A stretch of 64,000 bases of DNA from Streptomyces griseochromogenes (GCF_001542625.1 NZ_CP016279.1:1-64000); one strand, 5' to 3'; counted from the stretch's first letter, positions 39,365 through 47,829 are shown. Program-made: numbers and translations. Notes: generated by a model from the letters alone, not told the origin.

Positions 39365-40297
39365 TCACCAGGAGGGGGTCCGCGGGAGCGGCCCGCCGTG
39401 CCAGTGTTCGATCATCATCCGGGCGATCGACACACCGGAGGGCAGCGCCACCACTCCCTCGGTCATCGCCTCCCGCAGCTCGGCCCGGGAGAACCAGCGC
39501 GCCTGGGCGATCTCCTCGCCGTCCACCGTGATCGCCGGATCCGTGGTCCGTCCGAAGAAACCGATCATCAAGCTCGCGGGGAAGGGCCACGCCTGGCTCC
39601 CGGCGTACTCGACCGACTCCGCCCGGACGCCCACCTCCTCGACCAGCTCCCGGCGGACCGCCTGCTCCAGGGACTCACCGGGATCCACGAACCCCGCGAG
39701 CACGGACCAACGGCCCTCGTCCCACGCCGCGTTCCGGGCCAGCAGGCAGCGGTCCTCACCATCGGTGACCAGCATGATCACCGCCGGGTCCGTACGCGGG
39801 AAGTGTTCCGTCCCGCAGGAGGGACAGCGCCTCATGTGCCCGCCGAAGGCGATGTCGGTGGAGTGTGCGCAACGGGGGCAGAACGGGTGGGTCCGGTGCC
39901 AGGCGTCCAGGGCCACGGCGTGCACCAGCAGCCCGACGTCCCCGGCGGCCAGGAGCGTCCCGAGCTCGCGGAGTCCGCCCTCGCGGACGCCCGGAGCCCG
40001 GTAGGGCTCCAGGCCGGGCACCGAGACGGCGAAGTAGTCCACCCCCGCGGTGTCCGAGCCGAGGAAGTACCGCATGCCGTCGGGTGCCGCCGAGGCCGGC
40101 AGCAGGACGATCTCGGCCTGCCCGGTTCCGTCCTCGGCCACCAGGGTGCGGTCCTCGGCCACCAGGACCACCCGGGTGCCCTCCCGGAGCCAGGCCGCAC
40201 TCAGCCAGGCCTCGTCCGTCCGGTGCTCCCCGGCACGGTCCACCGTGGCCCGGGACAGCGCCGGCTCCGGCATCCCGGCGGCGCCCGCGGTCCGCAC
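39365..40297 (-). CDS. nudC: NudC-like NAD(H) pyrophosphatase (Nudix)
   Basis: A 310-residue Nudix hydrolase that cleaves NADH/NAD to NMN(H) and AMP and can remove NAD caps from RNA. The zinc ribbon CPRC...CPSC lies mid-protein. The Nudix box is GFVDPGESLEQAVRRELVEEVG, followed by the NudC-type SQAWPFPASLM segment. GTG 40297 overlaps the upstream gene's TAG (TAGTG), so it is coupled to the DJ-1-like gene. A NADH hydrolase in this context may adjust or clear damaged nicotinamide cofactor. Confidence 0.92.
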   Translation of the reverse strand: MRTAGAAGMPEPALSRATVDRAGEHRTDEAWLSAAWLREGTRVVLVAEDRTLVAEDGTGQAEIVLLPASAAPDGMRYFLGSDTAGVDYFAVSVPGLEPYRAPGVREGGLRELGTLLAAGDVGLLVHAVALDAWHRTHPFCPRCAHSTDIAFGGHMRRCPSCGTEHFPRTDPAVIMLVTDGEDRCLLARNAAWDEGRWSVLAGFVDPGESLEQAVRRELVEEVGVRAESVEYAGSQAWPFPASLMIGFFGRTTDPAITVDGEEIAQARWFSRAELREAMTEGVVALPSGVSIARMMIEHWHGGPLPRTPSW

Positions 40298-41031
40298 TAC
40301 GCCTCGGTCCCCGAGGCGAGTATCGCCACCGTGAGCTCGGCCACCCGCGCCGCCGAGGCGGGGTTCTGACCGGTCACCAGACGGGCGTCCGCCACCGTGT
40401 TCTCGGCCCACATCGGACCGGTGCGGACCGTGGCCCCGCGCTCCGTCAGCCGCGTCTCCAGGAGGAAGGGCACCACCTCGGTCAGCCCCACCGACTCCTC
40501 CTCGTCGTTGGTGAAGACCGCGACCTCCTTGCCGTCGACGAGGTGCGTCCCGTCGGAGAGCCGCAGATTCACCAGCGCGGACGGGCCGTGGCAGACCGCC
40601 GCCACCACACCACCGTGCTCGTACACCGCCGCCGCGAAGGCGGTCAGGTCGGTGGCATCCGGGAAGTCCCACATCGTCCCGTGCCCGCCGACGAAGTACA
40701 CGGCGGAGTAGTCCGCGGGATCGAGCCGGTCCGCGGTGGGCGTGTCCGCGAGCTTCGCGGCCACCTCCGGATCGGCGAGGAAGCGGGCCGAGTCCTCGTC
40801 GCCGGGTTCGACACCGTCCAGCGGCGACGAACCGCCGCGCACGGAGACGAAGTCGACCTCGTACCCGGCCTTGGTGAAGACCTCGTGCGGGTGCGCCGCC
40901 TCGGGCACGTAGAACCCGGTGCCGCGGCCCGTGTCGCCCAGCTCGCCATGGCTGGTGAGGGCGAGAAGGACCTTCAGCGACGACGGGGACGACGGGGACG
41001 ACGGGGACGACATGGGTGAAGACGAAGTCAT
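40297..41031 (-). CDS. DJ-1/PfpI superfamily protein, Hsp31-type (probable glutathione-independent glyoxalase)
   Basis: A 244-residue protein with nucleophile Cys147 followed by His148 (AAVCHGPSAL), Glu44 in FYVPEAAHPHEVF and GGHGTMWDF, the Hsp31-type layout. Members convert methylglyoxal to lactate without cofactor or act in protein deglycation. It lies 3 bp after a methylglyoxal synthase gene, which strongly suggests methylglyoxal as substrate. The N-terminal SSPSSPSSPSS stretch is encoded by 9-bp tandem repeats (40979-41010) and may vary in length. Confidence 0.9.
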   Translation of the reverse strand: MTSSSPMSSPSSPSSPSSLKVLLALTSHGELGDTGRGTGFYVPEAAHPHEVFTKAGYEVDFVSVRGGSSPLDGVEPGDEDSARFLADPEVAAKLADTPTADRLDPADYSAVYFVGGHGTMWDFPDATDLTAFAAAVYEHGGVVAAVCHGPSALVNLRLSDGTHLVDGKEVAVFTNDEEESVGLTEVVPFLLETRLTERGATVRTGPMWAENTVADARLVTGQNPASAARVAELTVAILASGTEA

Positions 41032-41034
41032 GGC

Positions 41035-41649
41035 CTACCTAGGGGAGGGGGTGGTGGGGGTGCGGTCGGAGCGGCGTGCGCCCCACGGGCCACGCCGTGA
41101 AGCCGAAGGGGGCGAGGACGTCTCGGCCCACCGGGAGGCCGGGGACCGCCGCGAGACCGTCGGTCCGGCCGTGGTCCGGGAGGCGGTGGGGCTCCCCGAC
41201 GGCGTCCGCCGGCCCACGGCACCGGGCCGCACCGACGGTGTCCGCCGTCGGCCGGCGGCGGCATCGGCGCTCTCCGGCAGGGCGTTCGCGGCCAGTGACC
41301 GCAGGACGCGGTCCGCGCTGGCCGGGTTCAGCGCCATCGGGATGTCCTGGAGGACCGCCAGCCGCATCAGTGCCTGCACATCGGGGCTGTGCGGGTGCAG
41401 TCCCATCGGGTCCCAGAAGAAGATCATCAGATCCACCCGGTGATCGACGATCATCGCGCCGATCTGCTGGTCCCCACCGAGCGGACCGCTGGCCACCCGC
41501 TGGACGTCCAGCCCGAACCGCTCCGCCAGCATGGTGCCGGTGGACTCGGTCGCCACCAGCTCGTGCCGGTCGAGCTCGCGGTACTGACGGCCGACCCAGT
41601 CGACCATCACATTCTTCATGCCGTCATGCGCGATCAGCGCGATTCGCAT
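41035..41649 (-). CDS. mgsA: Methylglyoxal synthase with C-terminal extension
   Basis: The enzyme converts dihydroxyacetone phosphate to methylglyoxal and phosphate. All key residues align: His8-Asp9, GPLGGDQQ (Asp60) and HSPD (His87, Asp90), in the first 125 residues, which match the full usual length. The remaining roughly 75 residues are Ser/Arg/Pro/Thr-rich with no fold and are not usual for the family. They could be a real disordered tail or read-through after loss of the native stop. ATG 41649 is the standard start. It forms an operon with the Hsp31-type and nudC-like genes. Confidence 0.9.
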   Translation of the reverse strand: MRIALIAHDGMKNVMVDWVGRQYRELDRHELVATESTGTMLAERFGLDVQRVASGPLGGDQQIGAMIVDHRVDLMIFFWDPMGLHPHSPDVQALMRLAVLQDIPMALNPASADRVLRSLAANALPESADAAAGRRRTPSVRPGAVGRRTPSGSPTASRTTAGPTVSRRSPASRWAETSSPPSASRRGPWGARRSDRTPTTPSPR

Positions 41650-41768
41650 GTCACAAACCCCCGTTGGTGAAGTCGGCGCCGTGTCCGCCGCCCGTACCGG
41701 GCGGCGGACACGGCCCCGAAAAGTGGTCGCCGTGCTCATCGACCTCTGTCTGCCGCGGCGCGCGCCGC

Positions 41769-42863
41769 CTAGACCGCGTAGCCGTACGGGTCGGGCCAGT
41801 TCGACTCGGCGCCGAGCTTGGCCGCGGCATGCTGCGGCCAGTACGGATTGCGGAGCAGTTCGCGGCCGAGCAGCACGACATCGGCCTTGCCCTCCTCCAG
41901 GATCTCCTCGGCCTGCCACGGCTCGGTGATCTTGCCGACGGCGCCGACCAGCATCGAGGTCTCGTTGCGCACCTGCTCCGCCAGCGGAACCTGGTAGCCG
42001 GGACCGACCGGGATCCTGGCGTCCGGGGCGATGCCTCCGGTGGACACGTCGAGCAGGTCGATGCCGTGCTCCACCAGTTCCCGGGCCAGCCGCACCGTGT
42101 CGTCGCCGGTCCAGCCCTCCCGGTCGTCCCGGGTGTCCTCGCTCAGCCAGTCGGTGGCCGACGTGCGGAAGAACATCGGGAGGTCGTCCGGCCAGACCTC
42201 GCCCACCGCGTCCACGACCTCCAGGGCGAGCCGGATGCGGTTCTCGAACGAGCCGCCGTAGCCGTCCGTCCGCTTGTTGCTGTACGGCGAGAGGAACGAG
42301 TTGATCAGGAAGCCATGGGCCCCGTGCACTTCGACGGCCTGGAAACCGGCCCGCAGAGCCCGCCTGGCGGCCTGGGCGAAGTCCTTGACGATTCCGGCGA
42401 TCTCACGTGTCGACAGCTCGTCGGGAGCCGGGTAGTCGCCGAACGGCACCGCGCTCGGGCCCACCGTCTGCCAGCCTCCGTCGGCCGGGAGGACCGGCTT
42501 CCCGCCGCGGAAGGGCGCCGCCGTCGAGGCCTTGCGCCCGGCATGGGCCAGCTGGATCGCCGGAACGGTGCCGTGCTCCAGCATCGAGTCGTTGATCTTC
42601 CGGAACGCCTCCTGCTGGCGGTCGTTCCACAGCCCGAGGCAGCCGGGAGTGATCCGGCCCTCCGGGTTGACCGCGGTGGCCTCGACCATGATCAGGCCGG
42701 CCCCGCCCACCGCGCGGGTGGTCAGGTGCGTGGCGTGCCAGTCGTTGGGTACTCCGAGCTCGGGGCCGCTGGAGGCCGCCGAGTACTGGCACATGGGAGC
42801 CATCCACACACGGTTGGGGATGGTCAGATTGCGAAGTCGGATGGGCTCGAAGAGTCTGCTCAT
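41769..42863 (-). CDS. NADPH:flavin oxidoreductase, YqjM/old-yellow-enzyme class
   Basis: A 364-residue FMN enzyme that reduces activated C=C bonds (enals, enones). Thermophilic-type features are Cys25 and Tyr27 (MAPMCQYS), QLAHAGRK, EVHGAHGFLINSF and the FMN-phosphate region ADVVLLGRELLRNPYWP. A strong AAGGAGG precedes ATG 42863. It lies between the FabG-like SDR and methylglyoxal synthase genes. It could reduce an enone/enal intermediate of the pathway or detoxify one. Confidence 0.92.
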   Translation of the reverse strand: MSRLFEPIRLRNLTIPNRVWMAPMCQYSAASSGPELGVPNDWHATHLTTRAVGGAGLIMVEATAVNPEGRITPGCLGLWNDRQQEAFRKINDSMLEHGTVPAIQLAHAGRKASTAAPFRGGKPVLPADGGWQTVGPSAVPFGDYPAPDELSTREIAGIVKDFAQAARRALRAGFQAVEVHGAHGFLINSFLSPYSNKRTDGYGGSFENRIRLALEVVDAVGEVWPDDLPMFFRTSATDWLSEDTRDDREGWTGDDTVRLARELVEHGIDLLDVSTGGIAPDARIPVGPGYQVPLAEQVRNETSMLVGAVGKITEPWQAEEILEEGKADVVLLGRELLRNPYWPQHAAAKLGAESNWPDPYGYAV

Positions 42864-42930
42864 GTCTGGCCTCCTTGGAATGGCGCTGGAGCGGCGCTGA
42901 ACGCGACCTGAAAGTGATCCGGGCCGGGGC

Positions 42931-43635
42931 TCAATGGCCCATGCCGAGGCCGCCGTCGACGGGAATGACCGCGCCGGTGATGTAGGCGGCTTCCGGTGAG
43001 GCGACGAAGCGTACGACCGGGGCGATCTCACCCGGTTCGGCCATCCGCCGCAGCGGGACGTGTCCGCAGATCTCGTCCCTGCGCTCCTTCGAGAGCACGG
43101 CCGTCATGTCGGTCGCCACGATGCCCGGCGCCACGATGTTCACGGTGATGCCGCGGCTGCCCAGCTCGCGGGCCAGCGAACGGCCGAAACCGACCAGGCC
43201 CGCCTTGGCCGCCGCGTAGTTGCACTGGCCTGCCTCACCCGACATGCCGACCACCGACGAGATCAGCACGATCCGTCCCGACCTGGCCCGCAGCATCCCT
43301 CGGCAGGCGCGCTTGACGACCCTGAAGACTCCGCCGAGGTTGGTTTCCAGTACGGCGCCGAAGTCGTCCTCGTCCATCCTCAGCAGCAGCTTGTCCCGGG
43401 TGATCCCGGCATTGGCCACCACGACCTCGACCGGTCCGTGTTCCGCCTCGACCTCGGCGAAGGCGCGCTCCACGTCGGCCGCCTTCGTCACATCGCAGCG
43501 AACCCCGAAGAGCCCCTCGGGCGGTTCGCCCGAGCGGTACGTGACGGCGACCCGGTCACCGGCCGCGGCGAACTCATGGGCGATCGACAGCCCGATTCCC
43601 CGATTCCCGCCGGTGATGAGAACTGAGCGTCCCAC
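42931..43635 (-). CDS. 3-oxoacyl-ACP reductase-type SDR (FabG-like)
   Basis: A 234-residue SDR with TGGNRGIG, the segment ISSVVGMSGEAGQ..YAAAK (Ser, Tyr, Lys) and VDGGLGMGH at the end, very like actinobacterial FabG. GTG 43635 follows GGGAGAAA. No enoyl-ACP reductase partner (InhA) follows as in the housekeeping fabG locus, so this is an accessory copy. It is co-directional with the flavin oxidoreductase gene, 67 bp upstream of it. Confidence 0.88.
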   Translation of the reverse strand: MGRSVLITGGNRGIGLSIAHEFAAAGDRVAVTYRSGEPPEGLFGVRCDVTKAADVERAFAEVEAEHGPVEVVVANAGITRDKLLLRMDEDDFGAVLETNLGGVFRVVKRACRGMLRARSGRIVLISSVVGMSGEAGQCNYAAAKAGLVGFGRSLARELGSRGITVNIVAPGIVATDMTAVLSKERRDEICGHVPLRRMAEPGEIAPVVRFVASPEAAYITGAVIPVDGGLGMGH

Positions 43636-43899
43636 ACTTTTCTCCCTTGCCTGTCGTACGCGGCCGCCATCCGTCCGGATGGCTCCCCCGCCGCGCCGAC
43701 AAGACAGACAGTAGAGGAAAAGATCAACAACTCGCACTTTCGAAAGTTCGGGTTGTGAGCGCGATGGTTCATCCGGCTTGCGCGGCCCACAAGTTGACAA
43801 CCCGTACGGCAGTCTTTTTCACTGGCCACTCGAAGACCGGGGGCGCATGACCGGGCGCGTCGCGGATGACTACACGAACGACCAAAGGAACTGTGCAAG

Positions 43900-44886
43900 A
43901 TGAAGTTCTGGCTCGTCGCAGGCGGCGCCGGCTACATAGGCGGACACGTCGTAAAAGCAATGCACGACGCCGGAGAGCACGTGATCGTCGTGGACGATCT
44001 CTCCACCGGTGCGAAGTCCAATGTGCCCGACGGAGTTCCCCTCGTCATCGCCGACATTCGCGATGAACAAGCCTTGGACCAGGTTTTCCAGGAATACCGG
44101 GTGGAAGGCGTCGTCAACCTGGTCGCCCGGACACAGGTCGGCGAATCCGTCGAACTCCCCTTGGCGCACTACCACCAGAACGTCGAGGGATTCCGCGTTC
44201 TGCTGTCCGCGATGAACACCGCCGGGGTGCGGAAGCTGGTGTACTCCTCCAGCGCCTCCGTCTACGGGATGCCCGATGTGGACCTGGTCACCGAGGACAC
44301 CCCGTGCTCACCGATGAGCCCGTACGGCCAGACCAAGCTGATCGGCGAATGGCTCGGCACGGCGGCCCACCAGGCGCACGGGGTGGACGTGATCAACCTG
44401 CGCTACTTCAATGTCGCCGGGGCCGCGGGCCCGGCCATGGCCGACAAGCGCGTGCTGAACCTCGTCCCGATGGTCTTCGAGAAGCTCACCGCGGGTGAGG
44501 CACCCCAGATCTTCGGCGACGACTACGCGACCCCGGACGGCACCTGCGTGCGCGACTACATCCATGTGGCCGACATCGCCTCCGCGCACCTGGCCGCCAC
44601 CCGCTACCTGCGCGGGCACGACGGCGTCGCACACACCTTCAACGTCGGCCGGGGCGAGGGCCTGTCGGTGCGCGAGCTGATCGAGGTCATCACCACCGTG
44701 ACCGGCTACGGCACCCAGCCGGTCGTGGTCGGCCGCCGCCCGGGAGACCCGGCGAAGGTCGTCGCTGACGCCACTCCGATCGAGCGGCATCTGGGCTGGT
44801 CCGCCCGCTACAGCGTGACCGACATGGTCTCCTCCGCCTGGGAAGGCTGGTGCCTGCGCCACCCGGAGGCGCGCAGGACCGCCTGA
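43900..44886 (+). CDS. galE: UDP-glucose 4-epimerase-like SDR
   Basis: A 328-residue extended SDR. NAD motif GGAGYIGGHVV at the N-terminus; catalytic Ser in YSSSASVYG, Tyr142 and Lys146 (YGQTK); N-terminal and C-terminal sugar-nucleotide segments (RYFNVAGA, TRDYIHV-like VRDYIHVADIA) are intact. It would interconvert UDP-glucose and UDP-galactose or related sugars. AAGATG start context at 43900. It is the last island gene before the right-hand repeat and is divergent from the fabG-like gene. No galK/galT neighbours, so its substrate here is open. Confidence 0.88.
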   Translation: MKFWLVAGGAGYIGGHVVKAMHDAGEHVIVVDDLSTGAKSNVPDGVPLVIADIRDEQALDQVFQEYRVEGVVNLVARTQVGESVELPLAHYHQNVEGFRVLLSAMNTAGVRKLVYSSSASVYGMPDVDLVTEDTPCSPMSPYGQTKLIGEWLGTAAHQAHGVDVINLRYFNVAGAAGPAMADKRVLNLVPMVFEKLTAGEAPQIFGDDYATPDGTCVRDYIHVADIASAHLAATRYLRGHDGVAHTFNVGRGEGLSVRELIEVITTVTGYGTQPVVVGRRPGDPAKVVADATPIERHLGWSARYSVTDMVSSAWEGWCLRHPEARRTA

Positions 44887-44929
44887 CCGCCCCACGCGCT
44901 TCGTCCCCCTGGGCCTTCGGCCCCTGCAT

Positions 44930-44968
44930 GACCCCTCTGACCTGCGGAAACGTGGTTGGAGGGGTCTT
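44930..44968 (+). repeat. Right copy of the tRNA-Ala terminator repeat
   Basis: 38 of 39 bases match 25105-25143, including the full hairpin, but no tRNA precedes it. It also acts as a plausible terminator for the epimerase gene. Together the two copies bracket the 25.1-44.9 kb island. Confidence 0.85.
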
Positions 44969-45060
44969 CTCTTGCGCGAGGTCTCGTCCATCACGCGCGA
45001 AAATCCGGATGGGGGAGCCGAAACTCCGAAGCCGTGTCCGCGCGGCGATCACACCAAAGA

Positions 45061-45093
45061 CCCCTCCGGCCCGCGCGTACGCGATCGGAGGGG
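45061..45093. terminator. Hairpin between the island edge and DUF5324
   Basis: A CCCCTCCG / CGGAGGGG inverted repeat (45061-45068, 45086-45093), likely serving the leftward DUF5324 gene end. Confidence 0.6.
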
Positions 45094-45133
45094 CCCTTTC
45101 CGGCATACCGGGCGCCGCACGGACGCCGGCGCC

Positions 45134-45832
45134 TCACTCCCTGTCGTCGCGGTCGGCGGCGTCCTCGTCGGCCTGCTTGGCCTGCACCTCCGGATCAAGC
45201 ACCGAGCCACTGCCGTCCACCGCGCTCAGCCGGCCCGACTCGGGCACCTCCGTCGCGGCCGGCGGCTCCACCAGCCAGTCGGGGTTCGCCTGCTTGTCCC
45301 ACCACCTCCAGGCCACGAAGACACCGCCCGCCACCAGACCCAGCAGCGCCAGCACCTTCACGGCACGGCCGCCCCTGGAACGCCGCTCGTTCCTGCGGGC
45401 CAGCTTCTGGATCTCCTGCGCCGTGACATGACCGCGCAGTGCCGCCAGCGCGGCGGCACTGCGCTGGGCGGCCTCGTCCGCCACCGGCGCGGCCGCGGCC
45501 ACCGCCTGCTCGATCCTCGGGCGGGAATACTCGGCCGCCTGCCGGGCCGCCCTACGGGTCAGCTCGGCGGCCTCGTGCGCGGCCAGATCCATCTTCGGCG
45601 GCACATGCGCGAGAGCCTGCTCCAGACGTGGGGCGAGCAGGGCGTCGTACTGCTCGCGGGCCTGTTCAGCGGCCTGGGACACCACGGGTGCCAGCCGTAC
45701 GCGTGCCTCCTGCGCGTAATACGCGGCACGCTCCTTGGCCGTGTCGGCGTAGGGCGCCACCACTTCCGCGGCGTGCAGCACGCTGTCCTTCGCCGAGCCG
45801 GTCGCGGCGCGCACGCTGTCGATGCGGGTCAC
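45134..45832 (-). CDS. DUF5324 membrane-associated helical protein
   Basis: A 232-residue protein. About residues 1-150 form long Ala/Arg/Glu-rich helices resembling apolipoprotein or YtxH-type amphipathic repeats. One transmembrane segment lies at about 158-176 (VLALLGLVAGGVFVAWRWW). An acidic tail ends in DEDAADRDDRE. This matches the DUF5324 family normally found next to the PPIase gene in Streptomyces. Function unknown. Confidence 0.8.
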   Translation of the reverse strand: MTRIDSVRAATGSAKDSVLHAAEVVAPYADTAKERAAYYAQEARVRLAPVVSQAAEQAREQYDALLAPRLEQALAHVPPKMDLAAHEAAELTRRAARQAAEYSRPRIEQAVAAAAPVADEAAQRSAAALAALRGHVTAQEIQKLARRNERRSRGGRAVKVLALLGLVAGGVFVAWRWWDKQANPDWLVEPPAATEVPESGRLSAVDGSGSVLDPEVQAKQADEDAADRDDRE

Positions 45833-46072
45833 GGGTTCCTCCTCCTCGGTGGCGTACGGTAATTCGACTATCCACCCTTTTACGGATCATGCCTGCCAAC
45901 AGCCTCCGCGGCATGCGAGAGCGGGCATATGGGTGCAATCAGAGCTTCCTGATGACACTGCCACGAATCACCGCCGCGCGCCCCCTCACGGAGGAACTCA
46001 CTCCTGCCGGGCGCCGCCCACCCCGGGCCGTGCGAGGATCTGGGGGCACACGAGGACAACGGAAGGCGGAAC

Positions 46073-46606
46073 GTGGCCGAGCAGCTCCACGCCACCCTGA
46101 AGACCAACCGGGGCGACATCGACATCCGGCTGTTCCCGAACCACGCGCCCAAGACGGTCAGAAACTTCGTCGAACTCGCCCAGGGCGAGCGCGAGTGGAC
46201 ACACCCGGGCACCGGCGTGGTGAGCACGGACAAGCTCTACGACGGCACGGTCTTCCACCGGGTCATCAGCGGCTTCATGATCCAGGGCGGCGACCCGCTC
46301 GGCAACGGCATCGGCGGCCCCGGCTACGAGTTCGCCGACGAGTTCCACCCCGACCTGTCCTTCAACCGGCCGTACCTGCTCGCCATGGCCAACGCCGGCC
46401 CGGGCACCAACGGCTCGCAGTTCTTCATCACCGTCTCCCCGACGGTCCACCTGAACCGCAAGCACACCATCTTCGGCGAGGTCACCGACCCGGCCAGCCA
46501 GAAGGTCGTGGACACCATCGCCGCCGAGCCCACCACGCTCCCGAACAACCGACCGGTCAACGACGTCGTCATCGACACGATCGTCGTCGAAAAGCGCCAG
46601 GGCTGA
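46073..46606 (+). CDS. Cyclophilin-type peptidyl-prolyl cis-trans isomerase
   Basis: A 177-residue cyclophilin catalysing proline isomerisation. Core motifs FHRVISGFMIQGGDP, PYLLAMANAGPGTNGSQFFIT and HTIFGEV hold the catalytic Arg/Phe/Gln residues. No signal peptide, so cytoplasmic. GTG 46073. Its location near crgA and the sortases is conserved in Streptomyces. Confidence 0.95.
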   Translation: MAEQLHATLKTNRGDIDIRLFPNHAPKTVRNFVELAQGEREWTHPGTGVVSTDKLYDGTVFHRVISGFMIQGGDPLGNGIGGPGYEFADEFHPDLSFNRPYLLAMANAGPGTNGSQFFITVSPTVHLNRKHTIFGEVTDPASQKVVDTIAAEPTTLPNNRPVNDVVIDTIVVEKRQG

Positions 46607-46719
46607 AGCCCCGCCGAGCCCCGGAATCCTCCCCAGGGAACCAAACGCCCCGCTCGTCCGTAGGGAAGAGCGGGGCCGGGTACTGCCCGGGGACAGCCCA
46701 CGACCAGCAAGGGGATCTC

Positions 46720-47607
46720 ATGGACCAGGCCGCAGGCAGCGCGCGGGACGCCGCGAGCCTGCCCGTGTGCTACCGGCACCCGGACCGCGAGACCGGTGTG
46801 CGCTGCACCCGCTGCGAGCGCCCCATCTGCCCCGAGTGCATGGTGAGCGCCTCGGTCGGCTTCCAGTGCCCCGAGTGCGTGAGCGGCGGCTCCGGCACGG
46901 GCCACCCCCCGGCCGCCTCCCGCCCGCGAACGGTCGCGGGCGGCACGGTGGCGGCGGACCCCCGCCTGTTGACCAAGATCCTCATCGGGATCAACCTGGC
47001 CGTCTTCCTGCTGCAGCTGTCCCTGGGCGACCGCTTCACCAACCGCTTCGAGCTCATCGGCCACGCCTACACCTACTACCTCCCCGGGGTACAGGGCATC
47101 GCCGAGGGCCAGTACTACCGCCTGCTGACCGCGATGTTCCTGCACGGCGGCTACACCCACATCGCGTTCAACATGCTCAGCCTGTGGTGGATCGGCGGCC
47201 CCCTGGAAGCCGCCCTCGGCCGCGCCCGCTATCTCACCCTGTACTTCGTCTCCGGCCTGGCCGGCAGCGCGTTCACCTACCTGATCGCCGCGCCCAACCA
47301 GCCCTCGCTCGGCGCGTCGGGAGCGATCTTCGGCCTCTTCGGCGCCACCGCCGTCCTGATGCGCCGGCTCAACTACGACATGCGGCCGATCATCGCCCTG
47401 CTGGTGATCAACCTGATCATCACCTTCAGCGGGATGAACATCGCCTGGGAAGCCCACGTCGGCGGCCTCGTCGCGGGTGTCGTCACCGGCTATGCCATGG
47501 TCCACGCCCCGCGCCGCAACCGGGCGCTGATCCAGTACGGCACCTGTGCGCTCGTCCTGGCCGTGGTGGTGGTCCTGACGCTGGTCAGAACCGCTCAGCT
47601 CACCTGA
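46720..47607 (+). CDS. Rhomboid family intramembrane serine protease with zinc-finger head
   Basis: A 295-residue membrane protease. The N-terminus has a B-box-like zinc finger (CYRHPDRETGVRCTRCERP...CPEC). Six or seven membrane segments follow, with HGGYTHIAFNM, catalytic Ser200 (GASGAIFGLFG) and His246 (WEAHVGG), so the dyad is intact. GGGGAT precedes ATG 46720. Substrates unknown. Confidence 0.93.
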   Translation: MDQAAGSARDAASLPVCYRHPDRETGVRCTRCERPICPECMVSASVGFQCPECVSGGSGTGHPPAASRPRTVAGGTVAADPRLLTKILIGINLAVFLLQLSLGDRFTNRFELIGHAYTYYLPGVQGIAEGQYYRLLTAMFLHGGYTHIAFNMLSLWWIGGPLEAALGRARYLTLYFVSGLAGSAFTYLIAAPNQPSLGASGAIFGLFGATAVLMRRLNYDMRPIIALLVINLIITFSGMNIAWEAHVGGLVAGVVTGYAMVHAPRRNRALIQYGTCALVLAVVVVLTLVRTAQLT

Positions 47608-47617
47608 TACCGAACCG

Positions 47618-47829
47618 TTGTCCACAGCGTGTGCCGGATCTTGTGCACGCTGTGCCGGTACAGCTGTGCCCCCTGCCGCTCGGATGTGTTTCCGCAGGTC
47701 GGGCAGGGGGCGAACGGGTGTATGGGTGCCGGTAGGGCAGTCACACCGGCGTCAACGGCCGATGAGTTATCCACAGATCGTAGTCTTTTCCCCAGGGGGG
47801 TGTGGACGACGTACCGAGGCTGTGGATAA
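47618..47829. promoter_or_regulatory. Secondary DnaA-box cluster between the rhomboid gene and crgA
   Basis: Four near-perfect 9-mers lie in 212 bp: TTGTCCACA 47618-47626 (+), TTATCCACA 47767-47775 (+), TGTGGACGA 47801-47809 (-) and TGTGGATAA 47821-47829 (-). The second and fourth form a perfect inverted pair. The spacer 47608-47868 has no gene. A DnaA-box cluster close to oriC that restrains initiation has been described in S. coelicolor, and this may be its equivalent. It is about 45 kb from oriC. Confidence 0.8.

Noticed and set aside
25105..44968. Calling the island an integrative conjugative element
   Set aside because: No integrase, excisionase, replication initiator or FtsK/TraB-type transfer gene is present, and the repeat covers the terminator, not the tRNA 3' end.
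45439..46719. Upstream extension of the rhomboid frame through the DUF5324 and PPIase region
   Set aside because: The extension overlaps a clear cyclophilin gene in another frame; ATG 46720 with GGGGAT upstream is the natural start.
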